Shown: piece after piece, positions 21,064 through 30,545 of the stretch
How positions within the stretch are numbered: position 1 is the stretch's first letter
Layout: every line of letters starts with the position of its first letter
DNA from: Zygnema cylindricum
Taxonomy: Eukaryota > Streptophyta > Zygnematophyceae > Zygnematales > Zygnemataceae
Length of the DNA: 64,000 bases
Direction of reading: 5' to 3'
Assembly: GCA_037447655.1 (NCBI GenBank)
Contig: JBBHKE010002909.1
Coordinates: forward strand, 388,531 to 452,530
Made by a program: the position numbers and the translations under genes
Notes under the pieces: model-generated
What the model saw: only the letters and a program-made list of their open reading frames with translations
The model's database searches: none
Told to the model about the DNA's origin: nothing

Positions 21064-21113
21064 GAGGGAGGAGGGGGGGATGGAGGGAGGGAGGAGGGAG
21101 GAGAGAGGGAGGA
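21064..21113 (+). repeat. Purine (GGGA/GGA) tract with G-quadruplex potential
   Basis: Fifty bases of G and A with at least four runs of three or more G separated by 1-5 bases. The tract matches the usual G4 pattern on the plus strand. Confidence 0.85.
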
Positions 21114-21460
21114 ATATTGTAATCGACGGCGGAGAACCTGCTAACATCACTGGCAATGATTTTTGCATATATTTTCCTCACTAGTATATCAACGCCCGTT
21201 ACACGGGCATGGACCGTGTCTTGTTTTATCAAAACGTCTTAGTACTGTTGTACTATTCAAGTCGTCCATACAGATATTTGTAGACGCGATCCTAGTCAAC
21301 ACAACGATTGACGAAAAATCGAGCAAAGAATTTACGACACGAAATCGTACTTGTTGAAAAGGACCGCTACAGTAGCTTCTGAACTGCCAACATCCTATAG
21401 TCGGACGGTCACGAATGAAGGATTGGCCAATGAAACTCTTTAGTGCAAGTGGCAGCGTTA

Positions 21461-22516
21461 TCTTAAGGGAATTGATCATGGCAGTGACTATTTTGGTTAC
21501 GCACAGTCACTTACGTCATTTGGTCAAATATTGTACGTTCGAAGTACACATTCGTACAAGTAAAGTACCGTTGAGTCTAAATTTGACGATCAAACGGTTG
21601 GACAACTTTCAAAATATTGTTTTAACTGCTTAATATTTTGTCGCGCTTGCGAACGTCAACCGACATAATAAAATTAGCAATTCACACGGCCGGGGAACGT
21701 TTACAGTAACAAAACTGTGACAACCACAAGTAAATAAAAGTGTTGCAGACAATCACTTTTTGTCGTTACGTGAGTTCCAAGGTGAGAGCACGTTGAATAT
21801 TAACTTAGCCGCAAAATTGAAATTTAGTCGTCTAAGTGTTACATTGAATTTAGACGCAAATTGAAACAAAACCTCTTTAATCTGATGTCTTGTACGGAAA
21901 TATTAAAATGCACGAAACAAAATTTCGCTGTCAATGTAATAATGTTGATTCGTAGATAGTGTGACTCGATTTTGTCGCGCGCGACGACGCAATTTTTTTT
22001 CATTTAAATTCAATTGATATTTTTATGCGTGTTTGTTTTATTATAGTGTACAAAGTTTATTTCGTTTCGTGCGTTTTAATATTTCCGTACAAGACTTACA
22101 ATATTTCAATTTAAGGAGGATTCGTTTCAATTTGCGTGTAAGTTCAATGTAACGCTTAGACGACTAAATTTCAATTTTGTGGCTAAGTTAATATCCAACG
22201 TGCTTTCACCGTGGAGCTCACGTAACAACAAAAAATGACTATCTGCAACACTTTTATTTACATGTGGTTGTCGCAATTTTGTTACTGTAAACGTTCCCCG
22301 GCCGTGTGAATTGCTAATTTTATTATGACGGTTGACGTTCGCAAGCGCCACAAAAAATTAAGCAGTTAAAACAATATTTTGAAAGTCAAAACCGTCTAAC
22401 CGATTGACTGTCAAATTTAAACTCAACGGTACTTTACTTGTACCCGTGTGTACTTCAAACGTATAGTTTGTGACAAAATGATGTAAAACACTCACTACCA
22501 TGATCAATTCCCTTAT
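21461..22516. repeat. Large inverted repeat, arms about 460 bp, loop about 135 bp
   Basis: The left arm (about 21461-21923) reappears as reverse complement at about 22059-22516. Matching blocks include GCACGAAAC(A/G)AAAT at the inner ends, GTTCCCCGGCCGTGTGAATT in the middle of the arms and GGGAATTGATCATGG at the outer ends. The arms differ by scattered substitutions and small indels. No ORF is conserved between arms. It could be a foldback/long-TIR transposon without transposase or an inverted duplication. A transcript would be a long hairpin. Confidence 0.85.
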
Positions 22517-23227
22517 CTTAATTCATATATAGGATCGAGCAGCCAAAATCTGACGGTCAAGAACGATTGCCGAATAGAGTACTTTGAAAGTTACGTGTTT
22601 GTTGACCTCAGCAAAGAGATAGAGCTACCCGTTTGCTGATGTGGGCCTATGGACAAAGCTACCCGTTTGGTGACGTCGGCCGAGGGACACGCCGTTTAGG
22701 GGTGCTGACAAACAGAAAGCCAGCCTATTTAAAGATTGTCAAAAAGACGACCAAAGGTCTATAATTTATATAAAGATATGCAACAAAGCTATTTTTTTAG
22801 TACAATAATCTCGTACGTTTTAGACATACATATATATTTTTGACAACTGTTACACGTTACGAAAACTTTATCGTCAGTTGTAAATTGGCAAAAAATATGC
22901 TTTCGAGTTTTTTTGGTAGAAGTAGGAAAATTTATAAAAGATTTTGGCAACCACGTGCGAACCTCATACACCGACAAACTTCTTGCAACTTTTGTATTCG
23001 TTGGGTTACGAGTGGTTGCCGCGATGCAAACTCTTTTTTGGATAAAAGACAAAAACTGCGAGAACTAAATGTTTTTTTTTTCGCTTGCCGTCGGGAAAAA
23101 AATTCCGCGCTGAAATTTGTTACCTTTTAGAAAAGCAAAAAAAAATTGCTTAGTTTTTGGGCCGAAGCCTTTCCGGCGAGACGTTTAACATTTAATGTCC
23201 CGACAACGTATCACATTGGAAACGGCT
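22517..23227 (+). other. Intergenic, nothing recognised
   Basis: Short ORFs only, on both strands, none with recognisable motifs. Ends at the start of the Copia-4 LTR. Confidence 0.55.
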
Positions 23228-23548
23228 TGTTGAAAAAAGTATTTTATATTCTGGTTTTTTTGTTCATTGTCTCATCGCAGTCCTCAATCTTGTCGTAGTC
23301 ACTGAGGACTGTCAAACAACCATGGCTAGTTAAGGCAAGCATAGAAGACAAGCTGAGAAAGAAGGAAAACAAGCTGAGAAAGAAGGAAGACATCCCTCTG
23401 CAAGAGATAGGCGGTTACATGTGGGATTTTAACCATTGACCTCTGGATGACCGCCGTACGAGTTAGCCGTCCTCCTTATCCGGTAAGTCTTGTAGAATGT
23501 GATACACATATATGGTATGATAATTATTTAACTATGTACGACGCAATA
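23228..23548 (+). repeat. 5' LTR of Copia-4, first part
   Basis: Begins TGTTGAAA. Contains the conserved loop CTTGTCGTAGTCACTGA (about 23290-23306) and CCATGG (23320). Broken exactly at the Copia-3 target site; the continuation is 29992-30532. Confidence 0.85.
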
Positions 23549-24590
23549 TGTAACTCTGAGACCTCCATAAGTCCTCAGAGTGGACAGCTTCCAAGAAGCC
23601 TCTAGGATAATCCTGACCCCTTTGTGTTTAAGCAAAGATAACTGCCACCCTGGCAGACAAAAACGCTGACCAACTTCACCCCTGTGAAGACAAGACTCCC
23701 CTGAGTCGATAGCAAAAAGAATCTTTGAATTTGCTCCCCTGAGCAGTAAGTTATGGGGGGTCAAAGTTGACCTTTTGTACAGAAGCTCTCTGGGAGAGGG
23801 GGTCCTATCTTCTAATTTTTCCAAGTCCTATCTCTCTCACAGACTCTATCTACTGATGTACGGAACCAATCAGAATTGACTTCCGTACGTAAAAGTACAA
23901 CCGCCGGTGTACTTTATGTACGGACATTGTACGACATGGCCAAAATGTCGACACATGTCAAATCCGGATTCGGTGCCATGATCTCCGGAGATTCTACGAT
24001 CCAACGGAATTTCGCCACGCGTCATCCGATGTGGCGATGGCCACAAACCGCCGAAATCTTCCTCCGTGATCTCGGCGCTAATCCCGGCCGTCCGATTAAA
24101 TTCAGATTTAATCGTGGCCGTAATAAATACATGCGCGGTATTTATTTCACTTCCGAAACAAATGCGCGGTATTGATTCGTAATCCGTACTGTCATTCGTA
24201 CCGGATCTATGCATCCCGTAAATCGTAACAGTTAAATGAATTATTGTACGTATTCTAATTTATATAATTATCAAACTATATATCACGTAATACTACTGCT
24301 AGATCTAACGGCTAAGGCTACCGGCTATTTCCTGTCTGCCGGCAGGTAGGTACAAGGATCAAATCCTGCCGCCGGCACATTCCTTTTAAATAAATAAATA
24401 AACCCTAGTATAAAATTCCCGTAAACCTCAGGATAGCCAAGGTAGCCATGGCTCTAGCTTCCTCTCCAATTTCTCAGTGACTGCGACAAGTTTGAGATTT
24501 GGAGAGAGAAGTTAGAGGTAGACTGCCTCGGCTTCTTTCTATATTTCTATTTAGACCTAGAAAATACTAATAAAACCATTAGTTTCTACA
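23549..24590 (-). repeat. 3' LTR of Copia-3
   Basis: 1,042 bp, plus-strand ends TGTAACTC and TTTCTACA. Holds the W-box palindrome at 23759-23772, GTAC hairpin near 23881-23923, and tRNA-like module on the plus strand at about 24295-24385. Confidence 0.96.
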
Positions 24591-24603
24591 CTCCCCTTAT
24601 TTT
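24591..24603 (-). other. Polypurine tract of Copia-3
   Basis: On the reverse strand AAAATAAGGGGAG directly precedes the 3' LTR; it overlaps the end of pol. Confidence 0.8.
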
Positions 24604-27600
24604 CTAGTCAATCTTTAATTTTAGACCACACTTCTCCCTGCAAAAAATTAGCTTAGGGGAAGGCACAGGTTTGGTCTTCATATCTGCTACCATCTCACTA
24701 TCTGGTCTGTACTCTAAACTGATTATTTTGTTTTCTACTTTCTCTCTAACAAAACTGAGTCTGATGTCCATGTGTTTGGCTTTAAAATGGTGTTTAGGAT
24801 TGGCAGAGATAGCGATTGCTGCCTGATTATCACAAAATATTTTCTGCACACCACTCTTAAGGTGACCAAGCTCACCAAGCAAAGACTTGACCCACATCAA
24901 TTCTTTTACAGCAGAGCAAGAGGCCATATACTCAGCCTCCATGGTGGACTGAGCAATAACCTTTTGCTGTTTGCTACTCCAACAGCAAGCCCCATCACCC
25001 ACATATAATACATATCCAGAAGTACATCTCCTCATCGGAGCATCACCATAACTGGCATCACTCCAGGTAGTGATGTCAGTATTCTCCCCACCCAAATGCA
25101 ACCGTAGATCTCTAGTTCCTACCAAGTATCTAAGGACTCTCTTAGCTGCCTCCCAATCCTTCTTAGTGGGAGCATTTAGACTTCTAGTCAGCACTCCTAC
25201 AGCTGCAGCTAAATCCGGCCGGGTACAATTCATAAAATAGATTAGACTTCCCACTACTTGCCTGTAAGGAATAGTCTGCATGAACTTCTGTTCATCATGA
25301 GATAATTCCTCGTCTAAGACTATGACTCCTTCTTCCTCACTCCCCTCACTTCCCTTCTTCAACTCCATTGGAGTTGTACAACTATTAGCTTTATTCATTT
25401 GAAATTTTTCAAGCATGTTCCCTATTGCTTCTTTTTGAGTCAATCTTATAATTTTCCTTTTTCGGTCTCTCTCTACTTGAATTCCCAAAATATATCTTGC
25501 TTCTCCCATATCCTTCATTTCAATTCTCCCCTTAAGATCGGTTTTCAGTTTGTTAATTTTTTCCATTGATTTACTTAATACAAGCAAATCATCAACATAA
25601 ATTGCAATAAATATCAAACCTTCCTCATCTTCGAAAACATAGATTGAGTGATCTGAGCTGATCCGAATATATCCCAGACCGGTAAGAAACTCATCAAGCT
25701 TCTTATTCCATTGTCGAGGTGCCTGTTTCAAACCATAAAGAGATTTAATCAGCCGGCATACCTTACTCTCCTCTCCTTCTTCCACAAACCCTTCGGGTTG
25801 TCGCATGAAGATCTCCTCTTCCAATTCTCCATGCAAAAAGGCTGTTTTTATGTCCATCTGGTGCACTTCCATGTCTTCCGCCGCCGCTAAACTGAGAAGT
25901 ATGCCGACGGAGGGAAATCTGACCACCGGAGCAAAGGTTTCCTCGTAGTCAATTCCTTCCTTTTGTGTAAATCCCTTTGCCACTAATCTGGCCTTGTAGC
26001 GCTCGATTGTGTTATCTGGGTTCAGTTTTAGTTTGAAAACCCACTTACAACCGATTGGTTTTCGGTTAGGTGGACAGTCCACCAGCTCCCAAGTATCGGC
26101 TGCCATGATTGAAGCCATCTCCTCATTGATGGCTGTCTTCCACCGGTTTCTTTCTGGACAAGTCATCGCCTCTCCATAAGTTTGAGGTTCATCTTGATGA
26201 GATAGTTTAGCTACCTTGTTATTAACCTGTTTTTCTTGCAGTCTTTTGCTACTTCTCCTCCCCCCCTCAAAATCTGAGGCCGGAATAGATGGTTCTCGTG
26301 GATTCTTTCGAACAAACTCGACTTCTCCCCTATCCCTTGATTCCGAATCAATTTCCACCACGTCTTCCGCTTCGAGTAGAGTTGTCACTGGAGTTTCCAC
26401 AGCCGGGTCCTTTTCGGTCTGATTTGTACCTGCAAGAATGTCATCTTTTCTAAAACCTAGATAGTTAGGAAGCTCAAAGTCATCGGAATTTTCTGACTCA
26501 AATCTGATTTTTACTGACTTCGTATATTTGAAGGGATCTACAGACTTTCCTTCATCCATAACTACTAGATGCTTTACTAAGATTATATCTTCCCTTTTTA
26601 GATCATAAACTCTATATCCTTTAACATCTTCATCATATCCTAATAAGTATCCTGGTTTTCCTTTAGGATCTAGCTTCCAATTTGACCGATCAGTATCTAG
26701 ACTGAACACTTGACTGCCGAAAACCTTTAAGTGAGATATGTCTGGTTTCCGGCCTGTCCATCTCTTATAAGGTGTTTGATCTTTTATAGCTGAAGTAAGA
26801 ACTCTATTCTTGAGGTAATTAGCACAGTTCATTGCTTCTGCCCAAAACCTTTTCCCTATCCTTTTATCTGACAACATACTTCTAGCACTATCACTTAGTG
26901 TTCTATTTAACCTCTCGGCTACCCCATTCTGTTCAGGATTTTCTGGAACTGTCTTTTGGTGTTGAACCCCATCTTCCCTCAGAAAATCCTCAAACTGGTT
27001 AGAAGTATACTCTCCACCATTGTCACTCCTTACTCTCTTGATTGGAGTTTCATGGAGTTTTTCGCTCCATGCTTTATATTGTCTAAAACAATCCTCAGCT
27101 TCGGACTTGTTTTTCAAAAAATATACCCGGGAATACCGAGACCAATCATCAGTTATAGTCATCATAAATCTCTTCCCCCCCGGTGAGGGCACTTTAGCCG
27201 GTCCCCAAATATCTGTGTGTACTAGATCTAGAATTTTTTCTCCCTTATAGGTGGCTGACTTAGGAAAGGGTAATCTGTGTGCTTTACCTTGAGCACATCC
27301 ACTACAATCACTTATATCATCACTCTCACTGAACTGAATCCCTTCCACCACTCCCATCTTTTTCATCTCTCTTAACTTATCTAGATTCACATGCCCAAGC
27401 CTCTTATGCCACATCATAATATCATGAACACCAGCATAATAAAGTTTCTTCTTTTCATTACTTAAGATCAGCCTAAACATCCCATGGCTACCTTTCTCAG
27501 CAATGAAATAGACATCATCCTCAAAACTAGCAGTAAAGACTCCTTCCCTTGTGCTAGTAAAAAAACCCTTATCATCTAATACTGATGTAGAGATAAGATT

Positions 27601-28494
27601 TTTGTTCAGCTCCGGAATAAACAATACATCGGAGAATGTTAATATGGATGTCTTTCCTTCTACTAACACTTTTAGATCTACCGATCCTACAAGAGTAGTG
27701 GTGACTATCCTCCCATCCCCGTACTCTATCTCTACGGTGGGAATCTTTCTTATCTTAGTGAACAGGTGTCTATCCTTACACATGTGCATGGAGGCACCTG
27801 AATCTACAATCCAGCCTGCTTCACCTTTAAATCCACCGTAAGCACATTTCTGCCTCCGTGGAATTTCGACCTCATTTTTCGCCTCCAACTCCTCATCCAA
27901 AAGGAGCTCATTGTCCTCGTCCTCGGATTCAGCCTCAAGTACCTGTGTGACAAGGGCCTTTTTCTTTCCTCTCGAGGTACCACCGGTCTGCCCCTCCTTT
28001 AACCGAAGCTCGGTTAGCTTAGTGCACTCTGCCATATAGTGCCCCGGTTTCTTACAAAAATGACATAGTCCTTTGGGAGCCCTTGGTTCGAACTCATTGG
28101 CCGGTTTTTTCTGCTCCCTACCCCCATAGTTTCCGACCGGTTTTCGGGAATCCCTGTTCCTCCAATCAGTCGTTGTTGCCAAGGCTTGGCCACTCTTTCC
28201 TCCCCTTCGGATCTCAATTGTATTCTCTTGAACGAGAATCATTCCTACCACTGAGTTCCATATCCACCTTGAGTCAGGCAAGTCCTGCACACGGTAAACT
28301 ATGTTCACGAACTCATCAGGTAACTTCATCAGTAAACAGTTAACCTTTTCTTTTTCATTCAAATCTTTTCCCGCACTCTGTAGCTCCATGAAGAGTGTAG
28401 CAAGCTCATTGCAAAAATCCAACATATTTCCCCCTTTGTATACATACTCCTTAACTTTTCTGATCAGCCAACTGTTGTTGCTGAATCGTACCAC
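24604..28494 (-). CDS. Copia-3 pol: gag C-terminus, protease, integrase, RT, RNase H (1,296 codons)
   Basis: One open frame with every catalytic motif of a Ty1/copia polyprotein. CCHC knuckle about residues 144-157. Aspartic protease DSGAS at 231. Integrase H-H-C-C zinc domain 373-400, then catalytic Asp about 428, Asp 491 (RSDNGGEY) and Glu 527 (QNGVAERLNR). RT about 805-1045 with the QMDIKTAFLHG block at 879-889 and YVDD at 966-969. RNase H about 1143-1290 with Asp 1146, the EAEYM block near 1186 and CDNQAA near 1221. The nominal start at 28494 is inside gag: upstream gag is in another frame because of one extra base. It copies the element's RNA into DNA and integrates it. The nearest relative in the window is Copia-2. 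Confidence 0.95.
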   Translation of the reverse strand: MVRFSNNSWLIRKVKEYVYKGGNMLDFCNELATLFMELQSAGKDLNEKEKVNCLLMKLPDEFVNIVYRVQDLPDSRWIWNSVVGMILVQENTIEIRRGGKSGQALATTTDWRNRDSRKPVGNYGGREQKKPANEFEPRAPKGLCHFCKKPGHYMAECTKLTELRLKEGQTGGTSRGKKKALVTQVLEAESEDEDNELLLDEELEAKNEVEIPRRQKCAYGGFKGEAGWIVDSGASMHMCKDRHLFTKIRKIPTVEIEYGDGRIVTTTLVGSVDLKVLVEGKTSILTFSDVLFIPELNKNLISTSVLDDKGFFTSTREGVFTASFEDDVYFIAEKGSHGMFRLILSNEKKKLYYAGVHDIMMWHKRLGHVNLDKLREMKKMGVVEGIQFSESDDISDCSGCAQGKAHRLPFPKSATYKGEKILDLVHTDIWGPAKVPSPGGKRFMMTITDDWSRYSRVYFLKNKSEAEDCFRQYKAWSEKLHETPIKRVRSDNGGEYTSNQFEDFLREDGVQHQKTVPENPEQNGVAERLNRTLSDSARSMLSDKRIGKRFWAEAMNCANYLKNRVLTSAIKDQTPYKRWTGRKPDISHLKVFGSQVFSLDTDRSNWKLDPKGKPGYLLGYDEDVKGYRVYDLKREDIILVKHLVVMDEGKSVDPFKYTKSVKIRFESENSDDFELPNYLGFRKDDILAGTNQTEKDPAVETPVTTLLEAEDVVEIDSESRDRGEVEFVRKNPREPSIPASDFEGGRRSSKRLQEKQVNNKVAKLSHQDEPQTYGEAMTCPERNRWKTAINEEMASIMAADTWELVDCPPNRKPIGCKWVFKLKLNPDNTIERYKARLVAKGFTQKEGIDYEETFAPVVRFPSVGILLSLAAAEDMEVHQMDIKTAFLHGELEEEIFMRQPEGFVEEGEESKVCRLIKSLYGLKQAPRQWNKKLDEFLTGLGYIRISSDHSIYVFEDEEGLIFIAIYVDDLLVLSKSMEKINKLKTDLKGRIEMKDMGEARYILGIQVERDRKRKIIRLTQKEAIGNMLEKFQMNKANSCTTPMELKKGSEGSEEEGVIVLDEELSHDEQKFMQTIPYRQVVGSLIYFMNCTRPDLAAAVGVLTRSLNAPTKKDWEAAKRVLRYLVGTRDLRLHLGGENTDITTWSDASYGDAPMRRCTSGYVLYVGDGACCWSSKQQKVIAQSTMEAEYMASCSAVKELMWVKSLLGELGHLKSGVQKIFCDNQAAIAISANPKHHFKAKHMDIRLSFVREKVENKIISLEYRPDSEMVADMKTKPVPSPKLIFCREKCGLKLKID

Positions 28495-28963
28495 TTCGAT
28501 ACATCTCTATAAGAGCCATCCAAAGATCGGATGCCCTTTCTACCTGCAAATGAGGACATGCAAGTCCTTGAGTGAGATGGCGTAGGATGAAGTGCTTTGC
28601 CGCCATATTGTTGAAGTCCCAGGTTTCAGTATCATTCTCCTCGTTCCTCGAAATAGGTGACATGAATGCTAAACCAGTTGCTATTGGTGTGGTCGCCTCC
28701 TTCTCCTTTCCTTTGTCCACCACCTCTCCTTCCTTTGTTTCCTCCGTTGAAGGTGAATCCTCTTTCCTGGTGAATCTGCTTCCTCCAAACCCTGGAGGAA
28801 TTCCAAGACTTGATGGACGCCCCAATCGTCCACTCACTATCCCCCAAAACCTTTTTTCGCATAGAGCTCCTATCATCATACTTTCCCAGTATATGAAGCC
28901 AGTTCCATTAAAGATTGGTACCCTAGAGGGTGGGACCATAACCTGTGACTCTGAGACCTCCAT
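28451..28963 (-). CDS. Copia-3 gag N-terminal part, frame opening inside the 5' LTR
   Basis: A 170-codon frame whose first ATG (28961-28963) lies 20 bases inside the LTR and runs through the PBS. A second in-frame ATG is the one in the PBS itself (28937-28939), giving M-V-P-P-S-R-V-P. An N-terminal domain with FNGTGFIYWESMMIGAL is followed by a charged linker and a helical FNNMAAKHFILRHLT segment typical of copia gag (UBN2-like). It ends early after LADQKS because of the extra base at 28456-28459. In Copia-6 the same region stays open into the capsid C-terminus and knuckle. Confidence 0.88.
   Translation of the reverse strand: MEVSESQVMVPPSRVPIFNGTGFIYWESMMIGALCEKRFWGIVSGRLGRPSSLGIPPGFGGSRFTRKEDSPSTEETKEGEVVDKGKEKEATTPIATGLAFMSPISRNEENDTETWDFNNMAAKHFILRHLTQGLACPHLQVERASDLWMALIEMYRSGTIQQQQLADQKS
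28931..28943 (-). promoter_or_regulatory. Primer binding site of Copia-3 (half initiator tRNA-Met, one mismatch)
   Basis: Reverse strand GGTTATGGTCCCA, 12 of 13 bases complementary to the initiator tRNA-Met anticodon region; it abuts the LTR end. Confidence 0.8.
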
Positions 28964-29986
28964 AAGTCCTCAGAGTGGACAGCTTCCAAGAAGCCTCTAG
29001 GATAATCCTGACCCCTTTGTGTTTAAGCAAAAATAACTGTTACCCTGGCAGACAAAAACGCTGACCAACTTCACCCTTGTGAAGACAAGACTCCCCTGAG
29101 TCGATAGCAAAAAGAATCTTTGAATTTGCTCCCCTGAGCAGTAAGTTATGGGGGGTCAAAGTTGACCTTTTGTACAGAAGCTCTCTGGGAGAGGGGGCCC
29201 TATCTTCTAATTTTTCCAAGTCCTATCTCTCTCACAGACTCTATCTACTGATGTACGGAACCAATCAGAATTGACTTCCGTACGTAAAAGTACAACCGCC
29301 GGTGTACTTTATGTACGGACATTGTACGACATGGCCAAAATGTCGACACATGTCAAATCCGGATTCGGTGCCATGATCTCCGGAGATTCTACGATCCAAC
29401 GGAATTTCGCCACGCGTCATCCGATGTGGCGATGGCCACAAACCGCCGAAATCTTCCTCCGTGATCTCGGCGCTAATCCCGGCCGTCCGATTAAATTCAG
29501 ATTTAATCGTGGCCGTAATAAATACATGCGCGGTATTTATTTCACTTCCGAAACAAATGCGCGGTATTGATTCGTAATCCGTACTGTCATTCGTACCGGA
29601 TCTATGCATCCCGTAAATCGTAACAGTTAAATGAATTATTGTACGTATTCTAATTTATATAATTATCAAACTATATATCACGTAATACTACTGCTAGATC
29701 TAACGGCTAAGGCTACCGGCTATTTCCTGTCTGCCGGCCGGTAGGTACAAGGATCAAATCCTGCCGCCGGCACATTCCTTTTAAATAAATAAATAAACCC
29801 TAGTATAAAATTCCCGTAAACCTCAGGATAGCCAAGGTAGCCATGGCTCTAGCTTCCTCTCCAATTTCTCAGTGACTGCGACAAGTTTGAGATTTGGAGA
29901 GAGAAGTTAGAGGTAGACTGCCTCGGCTTCTTTCTATATTTCTATTTAGACCTAGAAAAATACTAATAAAACCATTAGTTTCTACA
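28944..29986 (-). repeat. 5' LTR of Copia-3
   Basis: 1,043 bp. Carries the W-box palindrome at 29154-29167, GTAC hairpin 29276-29318 and tRNA-like module on the plus strand at about 29695-29785. Confidence 0.96.
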
Positions 29987-29991
29987 CAATA

Positions 29992-30532
29992 TATTTCATT
30001 TAACTACTTACGGGACAGACTGAACATAGATATGTACCGGGCCGCACGAAATCCGTACCGCACGAAAATTATGAAACGACATTTAAATTTGACATACGAA
30101 TTCGAGTGTCGGGATAAGATCGAACGGCTCACAAATGAGCCGAATTTCCGGAATGGACTTTTTGGCGGTTTGGGAGCTAATGTCGGCAAATGACACGTGT
30201 CAAAATATGATTGGACAGCGCGGATTATAGGGGGGAGTAATTACGGCTCACAAACTGACACCCGTCAGCGGATTGGCCATGCCGTATTATGGCCGTTTGT
30301 ATTTATTAGCCAACTTTGGTCAGCCTTAACTTAATGCTCGCTAAGCAATTTCAGTGAATTCTTTTTGTTGTGGACTCACGAGAGTCTAGGCTACACAAGG
30401 GTGTAGTCTGCTAGAGTTTTTGGGTGCCAGGGTGGCACTTATTCATTGCTAAAGTCAAAAGGTGCAAATATTATCCTAGAGGCTTTATATTAGCTAGACA
30501 TTTTGTGGACCAATGGAGGTCACAGTATAACA
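29992..30532 (+). repeat. 5' LTR of Copia-4, second part
   Basis: Continues the LTR after Copia-3 and its duplicated target. Recognisable blocks are AAGCAATTTCAGTGAATTC, GCCAGGGTGGC and CCTAGAGGC near the U5 end. Ends TATAACA before the PBS. More diverged than the other LTRs. Confidence 0.8.
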
Positions 30533-30545
30533 GGTTATGGGCCCA
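30533..30545 (+). promoter_or_regulatory. Primer binding site of Copia-4 (half initiator tRNA-Met, perfect)
   Basis: GGTTATGGGCCCA, 13 of 13. The ATG at 30537-30539 begins M-G-P-P. Confidence 0.82.

Larger units (their letters stand above)
23549..29986 (-). mobile_element. Copia-3, full-length young copia element, 6,438 bp
   Basis: LTR to LTR with perfect 5-bp target duplication CAATA (23544-23548 and 29987-29991). The LTRs (23549-24590 and 28944-29986) differ at about 7 substitutions and one A indel, so the insertion is recent. Internal order on the reverse strand: PBS, gag, protease, integrase, RT, RNase H, polypurine tract (24591-24603). The only clear lesion is one extra base in an A run of gag (T run 28456-28459 on the plus strand), which separates the gag start from the long pol frame. 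Confidence 0.97.

Noticed and set aside
24772-28585. Forward-strand ORFs across Copia-3 (for example 26216-26422, 28301-28585)
   Set aside because: Antisense shadows of pol and gag codon usage; the same shadows recur in Copia-2 and Copia-6.
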